Assembly: GCA_940671915.1 (NCBI GenBank) | Contig: CALNVZ010000904.1 | Span: 1-64,000, forward strand | DNA length: 64,000 nt | Origin: Paracentrotus lividus | Taxonomy: Eukaryota; Echinodermata; Echinoidea; Camarodonta; Echinidae | Reading direction: 5' to 3' | Part shown: positions 12,010-24,204 of the stretch, in pieces | How positions within the stretch are numbered: position 1 is the first letter of the stretch | Layout: every line of letters starts with the position of its first letter | Notes under the pieces: generated by a model | What the model was told of the DNA's origin: nothing | Database searches by the model: none | What the model saw: the letters and a program-made list of their open reading frames with translations, nothing else | Made by a program: the position numbers and the translations under genes

Positions 12010-13020
12010 CAGTAGTGGTCAAAATTATTAGAACACCCGAAGCTACACAAAGTCTATGGGATTCTGAACGCCCTAAGTGTATTTGCCGAAGTAAGTTTAG
12101 GGATAACTTTATGATGCCTAAAGTTTTCATGTATTTTAAGCATAGAGTCTTACTCATCTTGTGATACCAAATTTATTTAATTTCGACCATTGGGTAATGC
12201 GCAGTTCAAAAATTGTCGCGCTATGCGTGGTCAGCTCTCCCATAGACTTTGTATTGTAAAAGTAGTATAAAATGCAGATTTTGGAAATGACAATATCGTA
12301 TGCCAATGACTTAAAAAGTATTTGAGTTAAAAAAATGAAACTTTACAGGCTTATTCATTTTGATATGCCCCGAATACCTGCTAATTTTCATAAAATTTTA
12401 TCACGTTTTAAGGGGGTGCATGGGCAAACTCCTCTGGTCATGAGATGACCAAAATAATCCTGCCCATTTAAGGTTGGGATTATTTTTCATAAAATTAAGA
12501 AATTCCTTTAAAATATAATTTCTTGAAAGGAAATTTTATGAGCCATTCAAATATGGTGAAAGATTAAGGGTCAGAAGAAAGTAGGACTTAAATAGGGGCT
12601 CCAAATGAAAAATTCTGGGCCCCTCGAAATCATTTTTTTTTTTAATCCCCACATAAGATGTTACTACTTGACCCTACCTTATTTTGAGTGCCATTTTTGA
12701 AATTCCCAGGAGATTTCCTGTCCGAAAAATGTATACTTTTGTAAGAAGAAACTTAATATTTCTAACGTTATAACACTTTGATCCTGATAGGGGCAATTTT
12801 TTTCTTCTTCAATTGGTGGGGTAGCGCGAAAAAGGGCAAGATGGGGGCGATTTCCAAAAGCATGACTATATTATTTAGTTTTGAAAGCACAATGATCATG
12901 ATGATGACTTTCGTAGATATTACAACCATTTTATAGGTATATAAATAGTAAACAGAATGAAAAAAAAAAACTAAAATCATTTAAATGTGTTAGGTGTTCT
13001 AATAATTTTGGTCACCACTG
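12010..13020. mobile_element. Mariner/Tc1-type non-autonomous element
   Basis: The inverted ends are CAGTAGTGGTCAAAATTATT and its counterpart AATAATTTTGGTCACCACTG. The left end is preceded by TA (12008-12009); at the right the expected TA reads CA. The 1-kb interior codes for nothing and is homologous along its length to the outer parts of the element at 21173-23947. TA target and CAGT start are typical of Tc1/mariner. Confidence 0.8.
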
Positions 13021-13108
13021 CACATGTGATCATGTTTGTTTGTACTCTATAACTAGGTAGGTGTTGCATCAAAAATAAGGATAATATCATACACACGATT
13101 TTACTTAC

Positions 13109-15600
13109 TCGTGAAGACTGCTACGTATCCTGACCCTCCACAGCTATTGGTGTCGTCGCCTGTACATTGGACATGGCACATGGAATCTTTCATCCTGCCT
13201 TCATTTCGGGTATAGTCATCACTAGCTCCACCACAGTAGCATTCCTTTCCGGCTTCAACTCCAGCGAATGCATAGTCTGCTATCCTTTCTTTACAAAACT
13301 GGATGCAGTATGAAATAGTCATAACTGGGGCGTCGATTAATGAATCCACACCAGTTAACAATCTATCATAGGGATTATCATTGAAGCATCCAAGATATCC
13401 TTCACCTGTATAGTATAGGTTAAAAAAATATATTAAAAAAAACGAGCATTGAGACAGAACAGAGGGCTTCGTTGTAAGAATTTCCCCTGTAGCACTTACT
13501 GTTGAAGACAGCTATGCGTCCTTACCCACCACAGGTATCGGTGGTGTCACCTGAACATTGCACATGGCACATGGAATCCTCAATCCTGCCTCCACGTTGG
13601 GTATATAGTCATCACTATAGCTCCACCACAGTAGCATTCGTCTCCGTTTTCAACTCCAGCGAATATGTAATAATTATTAGATGTGCTTTGATTGTTACAA
13701 AATTTAGTGCACTTTGGGATTGTCATCGCTGGATCGCTTTGTTTAAAAGAGCATGTTAACGCTCTATCAGTCGTTGGGTCCATATAGCATCCTAGGTACT
13801 CCTTGATGTATGAAAAATCACACATCAACTGCAAAATGATAAATATTGTGTAATCACATTGAAAATGAACTAGCAATTTATAATCAAATTACAAAATATA
13901 ATATCTGACTACGAAATGTAGGACCTGGTTACACGTTAACATGACTATTCTTATCAACAAAACATCCAATATAATTATCTAACAACATGATCAACTGAGA
14001 GGAATTGTAAAAATGCGTATAATATTACCAACTTAGAAAAAAAAAGAAGATATTTAAAGTGCATTAAAGTATTCATATCAATGTCGGAGTAGTAATATAG
14101 TACTCTACATTATGTAGGACTACTACACTTACTATGACACGAGGCTGCAGCTTCTGCCGTCGATGAACAATCTGCGTTAAAAACTGTACACTGCGACAAA
14201 TCGGGTTCATCTGAAATATCAAAATACAACAATCCTTACATTAATGCATAGCTAATCTTTTTTCACTCAGGAGGGAAAAAAAAAATCATATTTTACCTCC
14301 CGCCATATGACTCTGAAAAAGCCCAATCAACAACAAGCGAAAGCACGAAATCGATAAGAAGTAATAGTGAACTTACAACTTAAAACTATGAAAATTTCAT
14401 TTGTTAGGCGATTTTTAAGGGAATGATTTCACTGTCAATAGATTGCGCTAGATCTGCTCTAACAGTTTTTTTTCTACAAAGGTCCAAGAAGTATAATTTT
14501 GTTTTAACGGAATGTATCGATATATAAGCCAAAAATAATTTATATAATTTTATCTTTCGAAAAATAGAACCAAACTAAAAAGAGCTAATGCTAATAATTT
14601 GTGTAGCCCGTGGATTATACCACACACAAAAAATGAGTCAGATAATTATTCAATAAAAATATAGGCAGAAAGCTCGCAATGATATCTTGGCTTCGGATTC
14701 TGTTTATATTAATTAGGTTTTATATAATAGAAGTTGTTTGATTTTTCGAAACGTCTAAATGATTATGAAATTTAAAGGTATTAACAAAAAAAAAAGGATC
14801 GAACTATTGATGAAAGGGTTTTGTCAAAAATAAAGAATACATTCGAAGTAAATTCCGTGCTTACCACCGGTACATTGCAGCCCTGTGGTAGGAGGACCTG
14901 CAGTCCTTCCATAAGGTGTGTCTTGTATCGCTCTACTTGCTCCTAAGAATCCTAACTGTCTGCAAATAACGATGGTGTCTTTGATATCGAAGTTGGTCCC
15001 ACATGATGTCTCCCATGTACCGTCGTCTTGTCTGAGCTCAACTGTGCCTTTATTGGACGATGGACCACCGAATAGTCGTACATCTATCGTAATCAAATTT
15101 ATAAGCAAACCAACATATTTATCCCTAAATACCGAAAGCACCAAGCAAAACCAATGCTACCATATGTGCAATCATTTTTTTCTTCTTCTTCTCCTTTTTT
15201 TACCACTTGAAATCACTTTTAGGCAATGACGGGGTGAAAGTAAAATCCGTCTCCCACAGAAGTGATATATTTTTTATCCTATGTATACAAAATTTAATGA
15301 CATGTCAGATTTTTCGATTAAAGTATATCAAAACAGTTCAACTACCTTATTTTATTGTTATTATTTTGCGACTACATTGCCATGCTAAGTGAGCCTACAC
15401 CACCAAAATTACATTAGGATATTTTTTTAATCATGTAACCAAATACATAATTTATTATCAAGCCTAAACTAAACTTCTTTTACCGTTATTGTACATAAAG
15501 TCTCAGTCATACCTGTTATTAAACATCTAACCATCACGTGAGTGCTACATTGTGAGAAGAGGATCATCAGCATCACGTGGTTGATACTTGTCCAATTCAT
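13109..15600 (-). CDS. SRCR-WSC membrane receptor, gene A (5' part)
   Basis: Minus-strand exons, all phase 1: 15600-15513 (start ATG and signal peptide, MNWTSINHVMLMILFSQC), 15083-14865 and 14210-14133 (the two halves of one SRCR domain) and 13405-13109 (WSC domain). The SRCR reads VRLFGGPSSNKGTVELRQ to LQCTGG and then LSQC...ASCH, with six cysteines (group A type). The WSC exon has eight cysteines and GYLGCFNDN...CYCGGASDD. A second WSC exon between them is decayed. SRCR domains bind proteins or microbial ligands; WSC is a putative carbohydrate-binding fold. The stalk is probably at 738-878, and TM and tail are outside the window. The gene is the close paralogue of gene B. Confidence 0.85.
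13500..13807 (-). pseudogene. Decayed WSC exon in gene A
   Basis: This is the positional counterpart of gene B's WSC exon (30031-29735). It still reads KEYLGCYMDPTTDRALTC and NGDECYCGGA, and its donor GTAAGT is intact. Compared with the B exon it has small insertions after the CYCGGA motif that shift the frame, and a TAA where B encodes Ser in CGGSGY. The acceptor AG before the exon has become AC with one added base nearby. Because every flanking intron is phase 1, skipping this exon leaves the gene A frame open. Confidence 0.8.
13808..14132. other. Intron of gene A
   Basis: The sequence between the SRCR second-half exon and the decayed WSC exon is A+T-rich and aligns with 30034-30349 of gene B. 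I see no other feature. Confidence 0.6.
14211..14864. other. Intron splitting the SRCR domain of gene A
   Basis: It aligns with 31432-32092 in gene B and holds no recognised element. A split of the SRCR domain after the third cysteine is seen in both paralogues. Confidence 0.6.
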
Positions 15601-16345
15601 GTCAAGTTTCTAGTTGCAGAAGTCTCTCTGTGAAATCTTAATCAGCTTTAACCTCCTTCTAGAAAGCATATAGTGGGAAAATCGAATTCAATATCGCTAG
15701 ATTTAAAAATATATTGGGTTCGTGTGATCGTTTAATCGAAAAAAAAATATAAAAATAAACAAAACAGAATCAGGTGTCCAAGACGATTTAAAATAGTCCA
15801 AGAAACATATTTTCGTTTTTTTCCCCCATTCATAGCTACGCATTAACTTTTACGTGTCATGGAGTTAAGACGATCCTTTTTTATTTAAATAATCTCAATA
15901 ATTTCGGATTTATCAATGATATATTTTACACATACACAGTTAATCTATCCTAAATACTGTCGCAGGACATTATGGTTGCTCGTATGTAAAAGGGGTAACA
16001 GGGGGCAGCGTTTTTGAAAGCGGAGGGGCTGAGCCGAAATTGGGGGCTGAGCAAACTTAATATCACAAATCTATTGTCATTTTCGCGATTTAGTACATGT
16101 TTGCTGAAAGAAAATGGTGGATTAAGCCCCGCCAAAGCCCCCCTCCCCCCCCCCGTCTCTGCAGCCCCCTTTTCAAGACCTTGCTACCAGTTTTGGCTGA
16201 TATCAGTTCACCAAATGCATTCAGTTGATTATTAAATACAATCATACACGTGATTCTGTCAAATATTTTTTTCTTCAGAATGAGCTATTTCAATTGGGCA
16301 ATTATTGGATAAGAAGTCGAGTTTAAATATTTATACACAAATTGC

Positions 16346-16349
16346 TTAA
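16346..16349. other. Empty TTAA site matching a transposon insertion in copy B
   Basis: The text ATTGC-TTAA-GTCGTTGGTAG here corresponds to ATTGC-TTAA at 34553-34556 and TTAA-GTCGTTGGTAG at 36041-36050 in copy B, where a 1484-bp element sits between the two TTAA. It is therefore a pre-integration allele preserved in the paralogous block. Confidence 0.9.
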
Positions 16350-17606
16350 GTCGTTGGTAGCAACATAATTATATCCTCTCCCTTCAATGCCCTTCCAAAT
16401 GTATATACAAGAGCATATTGCTGATTTATAATTACTATTTTGCTGATTTATAATTACCATTTATAAACGTTGCTGAATATGATTCTTTGGTGTTTCTGCT
16501 AATTCGAATTCAACCACTTCAGATGTGAACCACTTGTCATCGACGACGAAAAGAGTATAATACCCTAATGTTTCAAATCATGTTTTACTCCGAATCCTTC
16601 AAAAAGTCACAATAGTTCATTCACAGTGACACACCACTCCCTTTTCGTGTCTATTGACTCGGGTACACGTATTATAGGCTTTAATAATGGTGCATCTCCG
16701 TATACTTCACAAAGCAACAATGGTCTAATTTCTATAAAAAAAAATCAAGTTGAATGAATAAGAATAGACATGGTAGACGAAACATAATTTTTAACAGTTA
16801 AGTTCCGCTTACAAGACTGTATGCTGTCCATATATGTATGTTTCTTTTTTAAAAACGTTCTCTAAATTATGCGGTTATTACACTGTGAGTGCTTTACTTT
16901 AATATTCAATTCGTAGCGACATGTAGAGAACGCCTAACGATGTTTTATATCAATATTCATCCTGCTATATTAATGATATCAATCTTTATATTACATACGT
17001 AATATTCATCAGTAGAAGTCAAATTAACACACATTGCTTCATTTGATGTTGATCAATAATTTGATGTTAATCGATAAACTAAACCAAAAAAAAAAAAAAA
17101 ATACGATGATTACTGTTCAAAATCATTAGCTTTTCACCTTACTTTCTTTTGCTCGTGTTCTTACATTGCCACGGACACAGATAGTGTTTATTGAGTTCCA
17201 CGGCTCCCGAACATGCTGAAAGTCACAGAGAAACTTTGTGCACTCTGTAAATGTGAAGGATTGAATTTGCCACTTTGAGATTTAGAGTGAATGACCTATA
17301 CGCCCTATCGAGTAGTAACCAGCTCAGACAAAGTAGAACCCAAACGGTAGCTTTGCATTAATTTTGTATACTGTATTTACCATCCTTCTTCCACTCCAAG
17401 ATGGACTTTTTCCTCGTTTAACCGTAAGCTTACTTGGCTTTAGAAGCCCCCCCCCCCTCCCCCTGATATATTACTCTCAAGTCTCGCGCATCTATAAATA
17501 TTATTACTATATTATTATGAATTTTACTATCTATTAATATTTGTTTTTTCTTATTATTTTATGTATTATTGTTATATTGCATATCGTTGTTTGTTTGTTT
17601 GTTGTT

Positions 17607-17638
<32 letters not shown>

Positions 17639-18235
17639 TTTTTCCGTCGGACCGAAAACTGCTCATAAACATGATTTTGTGTACAAAGTTAATGCAAATT
17701 GAGTGGTTTCACCTTATTCATAAAGATGTAATTAGTTTGACTTTCACAATTTGAAATATAGTTGTTTCAGCATATTTATGCTTCAAACAGGTTCTGTAAT
17801 TTTTTTTTTTTTTTTTTTTTTTGTTCTAAAAAAATAAAATCAATTTTTATACTGGAATATAGACGAAGTGTTAGGTATGCTACAAAGAATATTTACATGT
17901 ACATAAAAAATAGTTTCCAATGAGCTTATAAGAGTAAAAATCTGGGTTCCATGCATGTATTTGTATAATTAATTATAAAATTAATACATTTTTTCGACAA
18001 AATGGGCCTATATAGATCACATGGCACACTACTGTATACAATTTACGCGGCGATCACGCGGTCAGTGGCCAAGATCTGAAGGGGGCCAAAGAGCCCCGTG
18101 ACCCAAATGATGAAATAACCCCAGGATGAGGGTTAACGATTTATAACGTGGAATACTCAACTCATTTTTGAAATGCTTTTTCATCTTTTTTATATTATAA
18201 AACAGACCTGAACTATTATTTATTTTGTATATTTA

Positions 18236-18312
18236 TTGTGTGTGTGTGTGTGTGTGTGTTGTGTGTGTGTGGATATGTGTGTGTGTGGATGTTTGTGTGT
18301 GGGTGTATGTGT
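18236..18312. repeat. (GT)n microsatellite
   Basis: Imperfect GT repeat in the gene A flank. The equivalent place in copy B (37429-37459) carries a shorter GT run. A CT-rich stretch follows in both copies. Confidence 0.9.
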
Positions 18313-18333
18313 GTTTTTGAATATTCACCTGAC

Positions 18334-18390
18334 TCCTTCTCTCTCTCCTCTCTCTCTCTCTCTTCTCCTCTCTGTCTCTCTGTCTCTCCC
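18334..18390. repeat. (CT)n-rich stretch
   Basis: CTCTCT-rich low-complexity sequence, with a counterpart in copy B at 37475-37525. Confidence 0.85.
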
Positions 18391-18704
18391 CTACATTTTA
18401 TGTCACTTGATCATTAAAATTAATATTCATTTTTGTTTTTCTCCGAATTGTAATGAAACATATAGCGCAACCGAATCTCTTGGTAGTATTTCCCTTCCAT
18501 TAATCTTTCTCCTTCCCTCTGTACCCCTCCCCCCGCCTTCTAATGTCCCTCTCTCTCTCTGTCTCGCTTTTCTTTCTATTCCTTATTCTCTCTTCCTCGT
18601 CTTTGCCAATTACTTATCTTATCTTTCATCATGCCCCTTCCATCTCATTGTTTTCTCTTTCTTTTTCCTGGACCAGATGATCAGGAATATAAAAGTATTG
18701 TAGC

Positions 18705-19530
18705 TACCTAAATTCCTACAGCTGCAAACATTCTTAATTTCAATTAACTCAATTACTGACTACTCATCTTTTGTTTAGTTTATTGTTCAGTACTTTTCTA
18801 CTCCGGAACGTCTAGGCATGTTATGTGTTACTCATGTTATCTTTTATTCAAGTTATTTCTTAAGTCGGCGGGCCCAGCCGACCGTTCGTCTCCGCCCATG
18901 AGATTTCGCTGGTGTCTTGGCCATATTCCCGAGCCACACTTGCAGTCTTTTCTTCGACATGGTTCCCCGTCACTGCAACGACTCGCCGTATGCTGATCGG
19001 AACTCATCAATATCATCGCTCTTTGCTTTCTCTTGATCTTCTTTCTACGGAGTTTCTTCAACATTTAGACCAACGACTCTTCAGTCACTCCAGTCCCCTG
19101 TTTAGCCTCCGATCCACCCATCGTCGAGTGCTCATCCTTTCACATTCAACCTCGACGTCAACCTTCGATTCTTGAACGTCTACTGTGATTCAACGATGCG
19201 ATTCTTTTTGCCGTTCTCGCTGACATTTATAAGGTACTGAAATAATATGAAAAAAATATGACCGCTCATTTATCATTCGTTTATACTTCGTGCAATACTC
19301 TATTGATTATCTCAATATCTATTCGATTTCATAGAAATATTGTCTTGACGTGTTGTGAAGAACCAGAGCTGATTAAATGTTTTATAATTAAATGTAAGGA
19401 AAGTGAATAATTTTGTATGGTAATTTTATTTACTCTTGTAGCTATTTTGTAGTTACAGTTTCACTTTCTTTAAACGCTTAAATTAAACTCGCATTCATAT
19501 TTTCCCTATAGTGCATTCTACCATTATTTC
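18705..19530. other. Segment present only in copy A of the duplicated block
   Basis: Copy B passes directly from the GATGATCAGGAATATAAAAG block to the ACAATAAAAGCACAC block, while copy A has about 0.8 kb between them. Its middle (about 18860-19200) is more G+C-rich than its surroundings and has short open frames on both strands (18912-19175 plus, 18837-19064 minus) that I do not recognise. I see no clear inverted ends. It may be an insertion in A or a deletion in B. Confidence 0.45.
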
Positions 19531-19590
19531 ATGCTAGCAATATGTACTTTTTTTATGAAAACAATAAAAGCACACACATCAATTGAAACA

Positions 19591-20012
19591 CATCTACAGT
19601 CTGTATGAAACAGTTGAGAAACATTTTTGAGCAATAGTAAACCCACGCTAGGTCCATCCTTGAAGCCAGTTAAATCTTCAATGCTCGAGTGGTCAGAATT
19701 TATTGAGACCTGGATTAGACCTGAATGATAGAAATCAATTTGGAGTAAATGCGAGGGATCACGGTGAAGTGCAGCTTTTTATATAAATTTGAACAATGAT
19801 TGAAACTGACCAGAAATAAATAACGTGAAAAAAAGCAAAGAAAATGGGGTACCACTGGGATTCGAATTTTGCAGAATCGTACAAACGATATCATATGGCA
19901 ATTTAAAGAGAAAAACAACCTACAAAATTATCATCTAAATAATTAACTGTCATGTTTCAGGTGGAAAATATATATATATCAAGATACTACATATATCGAA
20001 TATTTTCAATAA
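19591..20012. other. Non-coding spacer
   Basis: This lies beyond the end of the duplicated block. No gene or repeat recognised. Confidence 0.4.
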
Positions 20013-20014
20013 TA

Positions 20015-21170
20015 GGGGAGAGCGGGGTTATATGGAACATTTTTCACAAAAATGGCCGTAAAACAAAAGCAGATTTATTTCAAGAAACAATAAACAATCA
20101 GCTTGAGTGTATATCTGTATGCTACAAATGTACCCCATAAAATTCTTAAACTAAGTGATAGTTCCGGAAAAAAAATCCATCTTCAACAAGACCATGTCAA
20201 GTGTTCCAACTAACCCCAGAGGTCCATTTGACATTTGTAAGCTTACAGCACAAAAAAGGGACAACAACATGCCATATATTTAACTTTGTTTTGTAGCTTG
20301 ATATAACTGTTTGCTATACTAAAAAACTGGCAAACGTAATTTATGATCTTCTCTGAGTTAATAAAACATTTGTAAAAATTACAAATTTTTTTTAGTATAG
20401 CAAACAGTTATATCAAGCTACAAAACAAAGTTAAATATATGGCATGTTGTTGTCCCTTTTTTGTGCTGTAAGCTTACAAATGTCAAATGGACCTCTGGGG
20501 TTAGTTGGAACATTTTGAACGGGGTTAGTTGGAACAGGGTATGATTCTTTTTTTACTTCATGTTCTATTACACTTGATAGCATCCAGTCACATACAGATA
20601 TTCTGAAGTCCTGTGAAGTAGCATTCTGCAATATATTTTGTTTAAACCAAATTAAAATCGTCCAATGTGCACTAATGTACATGTGTAGGAATATTTCGGA
20701 ACACTTAATTGAATTATATGATTTTTATTTTTTTATTAAACTGAAACCTATTTACTTAGTACATGTTCCAACTAACCCCGTTCAAAATGTTCCAACTAAC
20801 CCCAGAGGTCCATTTGACATTTGTAAGCTTACAGCACAAAAAAGGGACAACAACATGCCATATATTTAACTTTGTTTTGTAGCTTGATATAACTGTTTGC
20901 TATACTAAAAAACTGGCAAACGTAATTTATGATCTTCTCTGAGTTAATAAAACATTTGTAAAAATTACAAAATTTACTCAGAGTGTGAAAAAACGAACTT
21001 TGCCTTCTAACTTTATGAGGCTTGAAGCATTTGTGCTGTCTAAAATGTGGTGGATGGCAGTTGCTAATAGCAACAACTTGAGGGTAGATTTGCATAAATA
21101 TATTTATTGTCGTTAAAGAAAATTGCAATGTTTCAACTTACCCCGTGTTCCAACTAACCCCACTCTCCCC
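20015..21170. mobile_element. TA-flanked MITE with GGGGAGAGCGGGGTTA ends
   Basis: The inverted ends are GGGGAGAGCGGGGTTATATG and CCAACTAACCCCACTCTCCCC, with TA at 20013-20014 and 21171-21172. The interior carries three copies of a block of roughly 190 bp: direct at about 20205-20390, inverted at about 20395-20520 and direct at about 20765-20970. Each contains CCAACTAACCCCAGAGGTCC and AAAAAAGGGACAACAACATG. It codes for nothing. Its right TA is also the left target of the next element. Confidence 0.75.
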
Positions 21171-21172
21171 TA

Positions 21173-23947
21173 TAGTGGTGGCCAAAATTATTAGAACACC
21201 CGGCCGAAGCTACACAAAGTCTATGGGATTCTCAATGCCCTAGTACATTTGCCGAGGAAAGTTTAAGGATAACTTTTTGGTGCCGACAGCTTTCATGACT
21301 TTATAGCATAGAGTCTCATGCATTTTGTGATACCAAATTTATATAGTTTCGAATATAAGGCAGGCGCGGATCCAGGATTTTCCAAAGGGGGGGGGGGGGG
21401 CCCTACATTGAAAAAAAAAATCTAGCGAGCGGAGCGAGCAAACGAACGCGAAGCGCGAGTTAACATTCCCCGATATATGGGCCTATGACCTAAAACGAGG
21501 AATTTAAACAATTTTAATTTTATTCCTGTTGAAAAAAAAAAATACTAGCAAAAAAAAAAAAAAAATCGGTATGTTTTGAACAAAACTTTAGTGGTTTAAA
21601 TATGTATTCTAAATTGCCACCATGAGATGAAAACTTTGAGGTAAAAATTTGTTAATTGTGCATTATGCACCCTAATAAATTGGTATCGGCGAGCGCGAAG
21701 CGCGAGCCGAAAATTTTGAGCCAAAAATTGGAGTTATTTGTGCATTATGACTTAGTATCAGACATGTCAGCGAGCGCGAACCGCGAGCCGAAAATTTTGG
21801 ATTTAAAAAGATATATGGAATAAATAAAGGGGCACTTTCTAGTATTAAATTTTTAAAGATAATTGTGTATTAAAGACCTTATTTAGAATCCGCGAGCGCG
21901 AAGCGCGAGCTGAAAGTTTTGAGGTAAAAATTGGAGTTATTTGTGCATTATGATTTAGTATCAGACATGTCAGCGAGCGCGAAGCGCGAGCCGAAAAGTT
22001 TGGGTTTTAAAAGATATATTTACTAAATAAAGGGGCACTTTCTAGTATTACAAATTGTGTATTATAGACCCTATTTAATATCCGCAAGCGCGAAGCGCAA
22101 GCTGAACATTTTGAGTTTATTATGTATTATATTTTATTCCCTACTAGATTGGTATCTGCGAGCGCGAAGCGCGAGCCGAAAATTTGGGGTTTTAAAAAAT
22201 ATATACAATAAATAAAGGGGCACTTTCTAGTATTAAAAAATCGTAGATAATTGTGTATTATAGACCCTATTTAGTATCTGCGAGCGCGGAGCACGAGCTG
22301 AAAATTTTTAGGTATTATTTTGAGTTAATTGTGTATTATATTATATACCCTACTAGATTGGTATCTGCGAGCGCGAAGTGCGAGCCGAAAATTTTGGGTT
22401 TTAAAAGATATATGCTATAAATAAAGGGGTACTTTCTAGTATTAATTTTTTTTTTAGATAATTGTGTATTATAGACCCAATTTAGTATCCGCGAGCGCGA
22501 AGCGTGAGCTAAAAATTTTGAGTTAATTGTGCATTATATACCCTACAAAAATGGTAGGCCTATGTGCGAGTGCGAAGCCCGAGCCGAAAGTTTTGAGCTC
22601 AAAATTTGAGTTATTTGTGCATTATGATATAATATCCGCGAGCGCGAAGCGCGAGCCGAAAAGTTGGGTTTTAAAAGATATATGGAATAAATAAAGGGAC
22701 ACTTTCTAGTATTCCCACGAGGCCGACTATTTTCCATCGAGGCCGAGGGCCCACTAGGCCGAGGGTCCACGAGTCCTCTTTTCTTTATGAAATTTTAAAA
22801 ATATTAGTTTTAAATATTTTTCCCTTATTTTTACTTTTCTTCAGTAATGTATTTCTGTTTTTTAAGAAATGAGAAAAATCGGCCTCGTGGACCCTTCCCC
22901 ATAAAGGCCTTAGTTATGGTCGTTTAGAACCCAATTAGGCCTATTTCGCGCTTCTTATTGAATAAAGTTTTGCGAATATTGTACAAACATCGGGCTTTGT
23001 TTCCTTTTCTTTCTTTCTTTTCTCTTCTTTTCTCTCCTTTTCCCTTCTTTCTCCCTTTTCTCCCTCCATTTTTTTTTTTTTTTGGGGGGGGGGCCCGGGC
23101 CCCGTCGGGCCCCCCCCCTGGATCCGCGCCTGTAAGGTAAGGCGCAGCGTTAAAAATGTTTGCGCTATGCGCTTTCACTTTCCCCATATACAGTGTATTA
23201 AACATGTATACAAATGCAAAAAAAAAAAGAAAGTCAAATGCCAATTACATATGCCGATAGCTCAAAAATTATTTAATCTAGACGTTTGAAATTTTGCAGG
23301 CTTTGTTATTCTTACATGCCCCAAATACATGCCAAGTTTCCGAAAATTTGGTCTCATGGGGAGGGGTGGATTGGCCACATCCCCTGGCCGTGAGATAACC
23401 AAAATAACCCTGCAAATGTAAGGCTAAGAATATTTTTAAAGAAATGAAGAAATTTACTTATACATACATTTACATATTTCATGTGCAATTGAAATATGGT
23501 GACAAATCAAGGGTCATTGAAAAAGGGGATTTAAATAGGGGCTATGATTTAAAAATTTGGGGCCCCCAAAATAATTTTAAAGAACCCACATAAGATGTTA
23601 CTACTTCACCCTACCTTATTATGAATGACATTTTTGACATCCTCAGGTTATTTTCTTTCAGAAAATATCTACTTTTGTAGGGAGAGGCTTACAATTTTTA
23701 ACGTTATGACACTTTGATCCTGATAGGGGCAAGATTTTTAGATTTTTCAATTGGTGGCGTTACACAAAAAAAGGGCGACCCAGGGGCGTTGTTCCCAACG
23801 CATGGCTATATTATTTAGTTTTTAAAACATAATGATGACTTTCAGAGACATTCCGCCCATTTTATAGGTATTTAAATGGTCGACTGAATGAAAATAACGG
23901 AAATCATTTAAATATGCTTGGTGTTCTAATAATTTTGGCCACCACTG
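21173..23947. mobile_element. Mariner/Tc1-type element carrying a nested insertion
   Basis: The left end GTGGTGGCCAAAATTATTAG and right end AATAATTTTGGCCACCACTG are inverted copies, with TA at 21171-21172 and 23948-23949. The outer parts match the element at 12010-13020 (ACACAAAGTCTATGGGATTC on the left; TTATAGGTATTTAAATGG on the right). The middle is taken up by the GC-rich element at 21361-23132. Confidence 0.8.
21361..23132. mobile_element. GC-motif hAT-like element nested in a mariner
   Basis: The ends are AGGCGCGGATCCAGG and CCTGGATCCGCGCCT, with a TAAGG repeat on both sides. The interior is built of diverged units, each with a core like GCGAGCGCGAAGCGCGAGCC followed by GAAAATTTTG and a TGTGCATTAT segment. 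At least ten cores lie between 21420 and 22660. It ends in poly-pyrimidine and G/C runs. No coding sequence is credible. Pieces of the same family occur at about 42360-42620 and in the short MITE at 1080-1231. Confidence 0.7.
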
Positions 23948-23949
23948 TA

Positions 23950-24204
23950 TATCATGTAATATTATTGCATTTCATATATAAATGTCAACTTGAACATGTA
24001 TTCTGTCAGAGATAAATCATTTCGATTGGCAATTTTTAAATGCAGTGAATAATAACGTATAAACATGATAATTAAAACTTATCTTATTGAAGAATTTCTA
24101 TCCTTGTATACGTTTACGTTAGATAAAACAAAATGCAGTCCCTCAAAAATTGACATAAACATCCAGTTCGACATTAGTCATGCCGGTTTCGACCACGAGT
24201 CGGA
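23950..24204 (-). other. 3' flank / probable 3' UTR start of gene B
   Basis: This sequence follows the gene B stop codon on the minus strand. I see no clear AATAAA signal before the transposon boundary at 23947, so the 3' UTR may be short or run into the element. Confidence 0.35.

Larger units (their letters stand above)
15601..19590. other. 5' flank of gene A, copy A of a duplicated block
   Basis: From the start codon outward this sequence aligns with 32873-38010 upstream of gene B, with insertions on both sides. Shared landmarks include the text around 15660-15780, a GT microsatellite, a CT-rich stretch, a GATGATCAGGAATATAAAAG block (18676 and 37909) and an ACAATAAAAGCACAC block (19559 and 37980). 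It must contain the promoter, but I cannot point to a convincing TATA box. Copy A has about 0.5 kb (near 16830-17325) and about 0.8 kb (near 18705-19530) not found in copy B. Confidence 0.7.

Noticed and set aside
14824-15144. SRCR frame starting at an upstream Met (MVLSVFRDKY)
   Set aside because: That Met lies in the intron; the acceptor at 15084-15085 and the signal exon at 15513-15600 give the correct phase.
18236-18703. 155-codon Cys/Val/Ser-rich frame
   Set aside because: Translation of GT and CT microsatellites.
22924-23244. 106-codon minus-strand frame with GADPGGGPDGARAPPPKKK
   Set aside because: It crosses the pyrimidine-rich end of the hAT-like element; low-complexity artefact.
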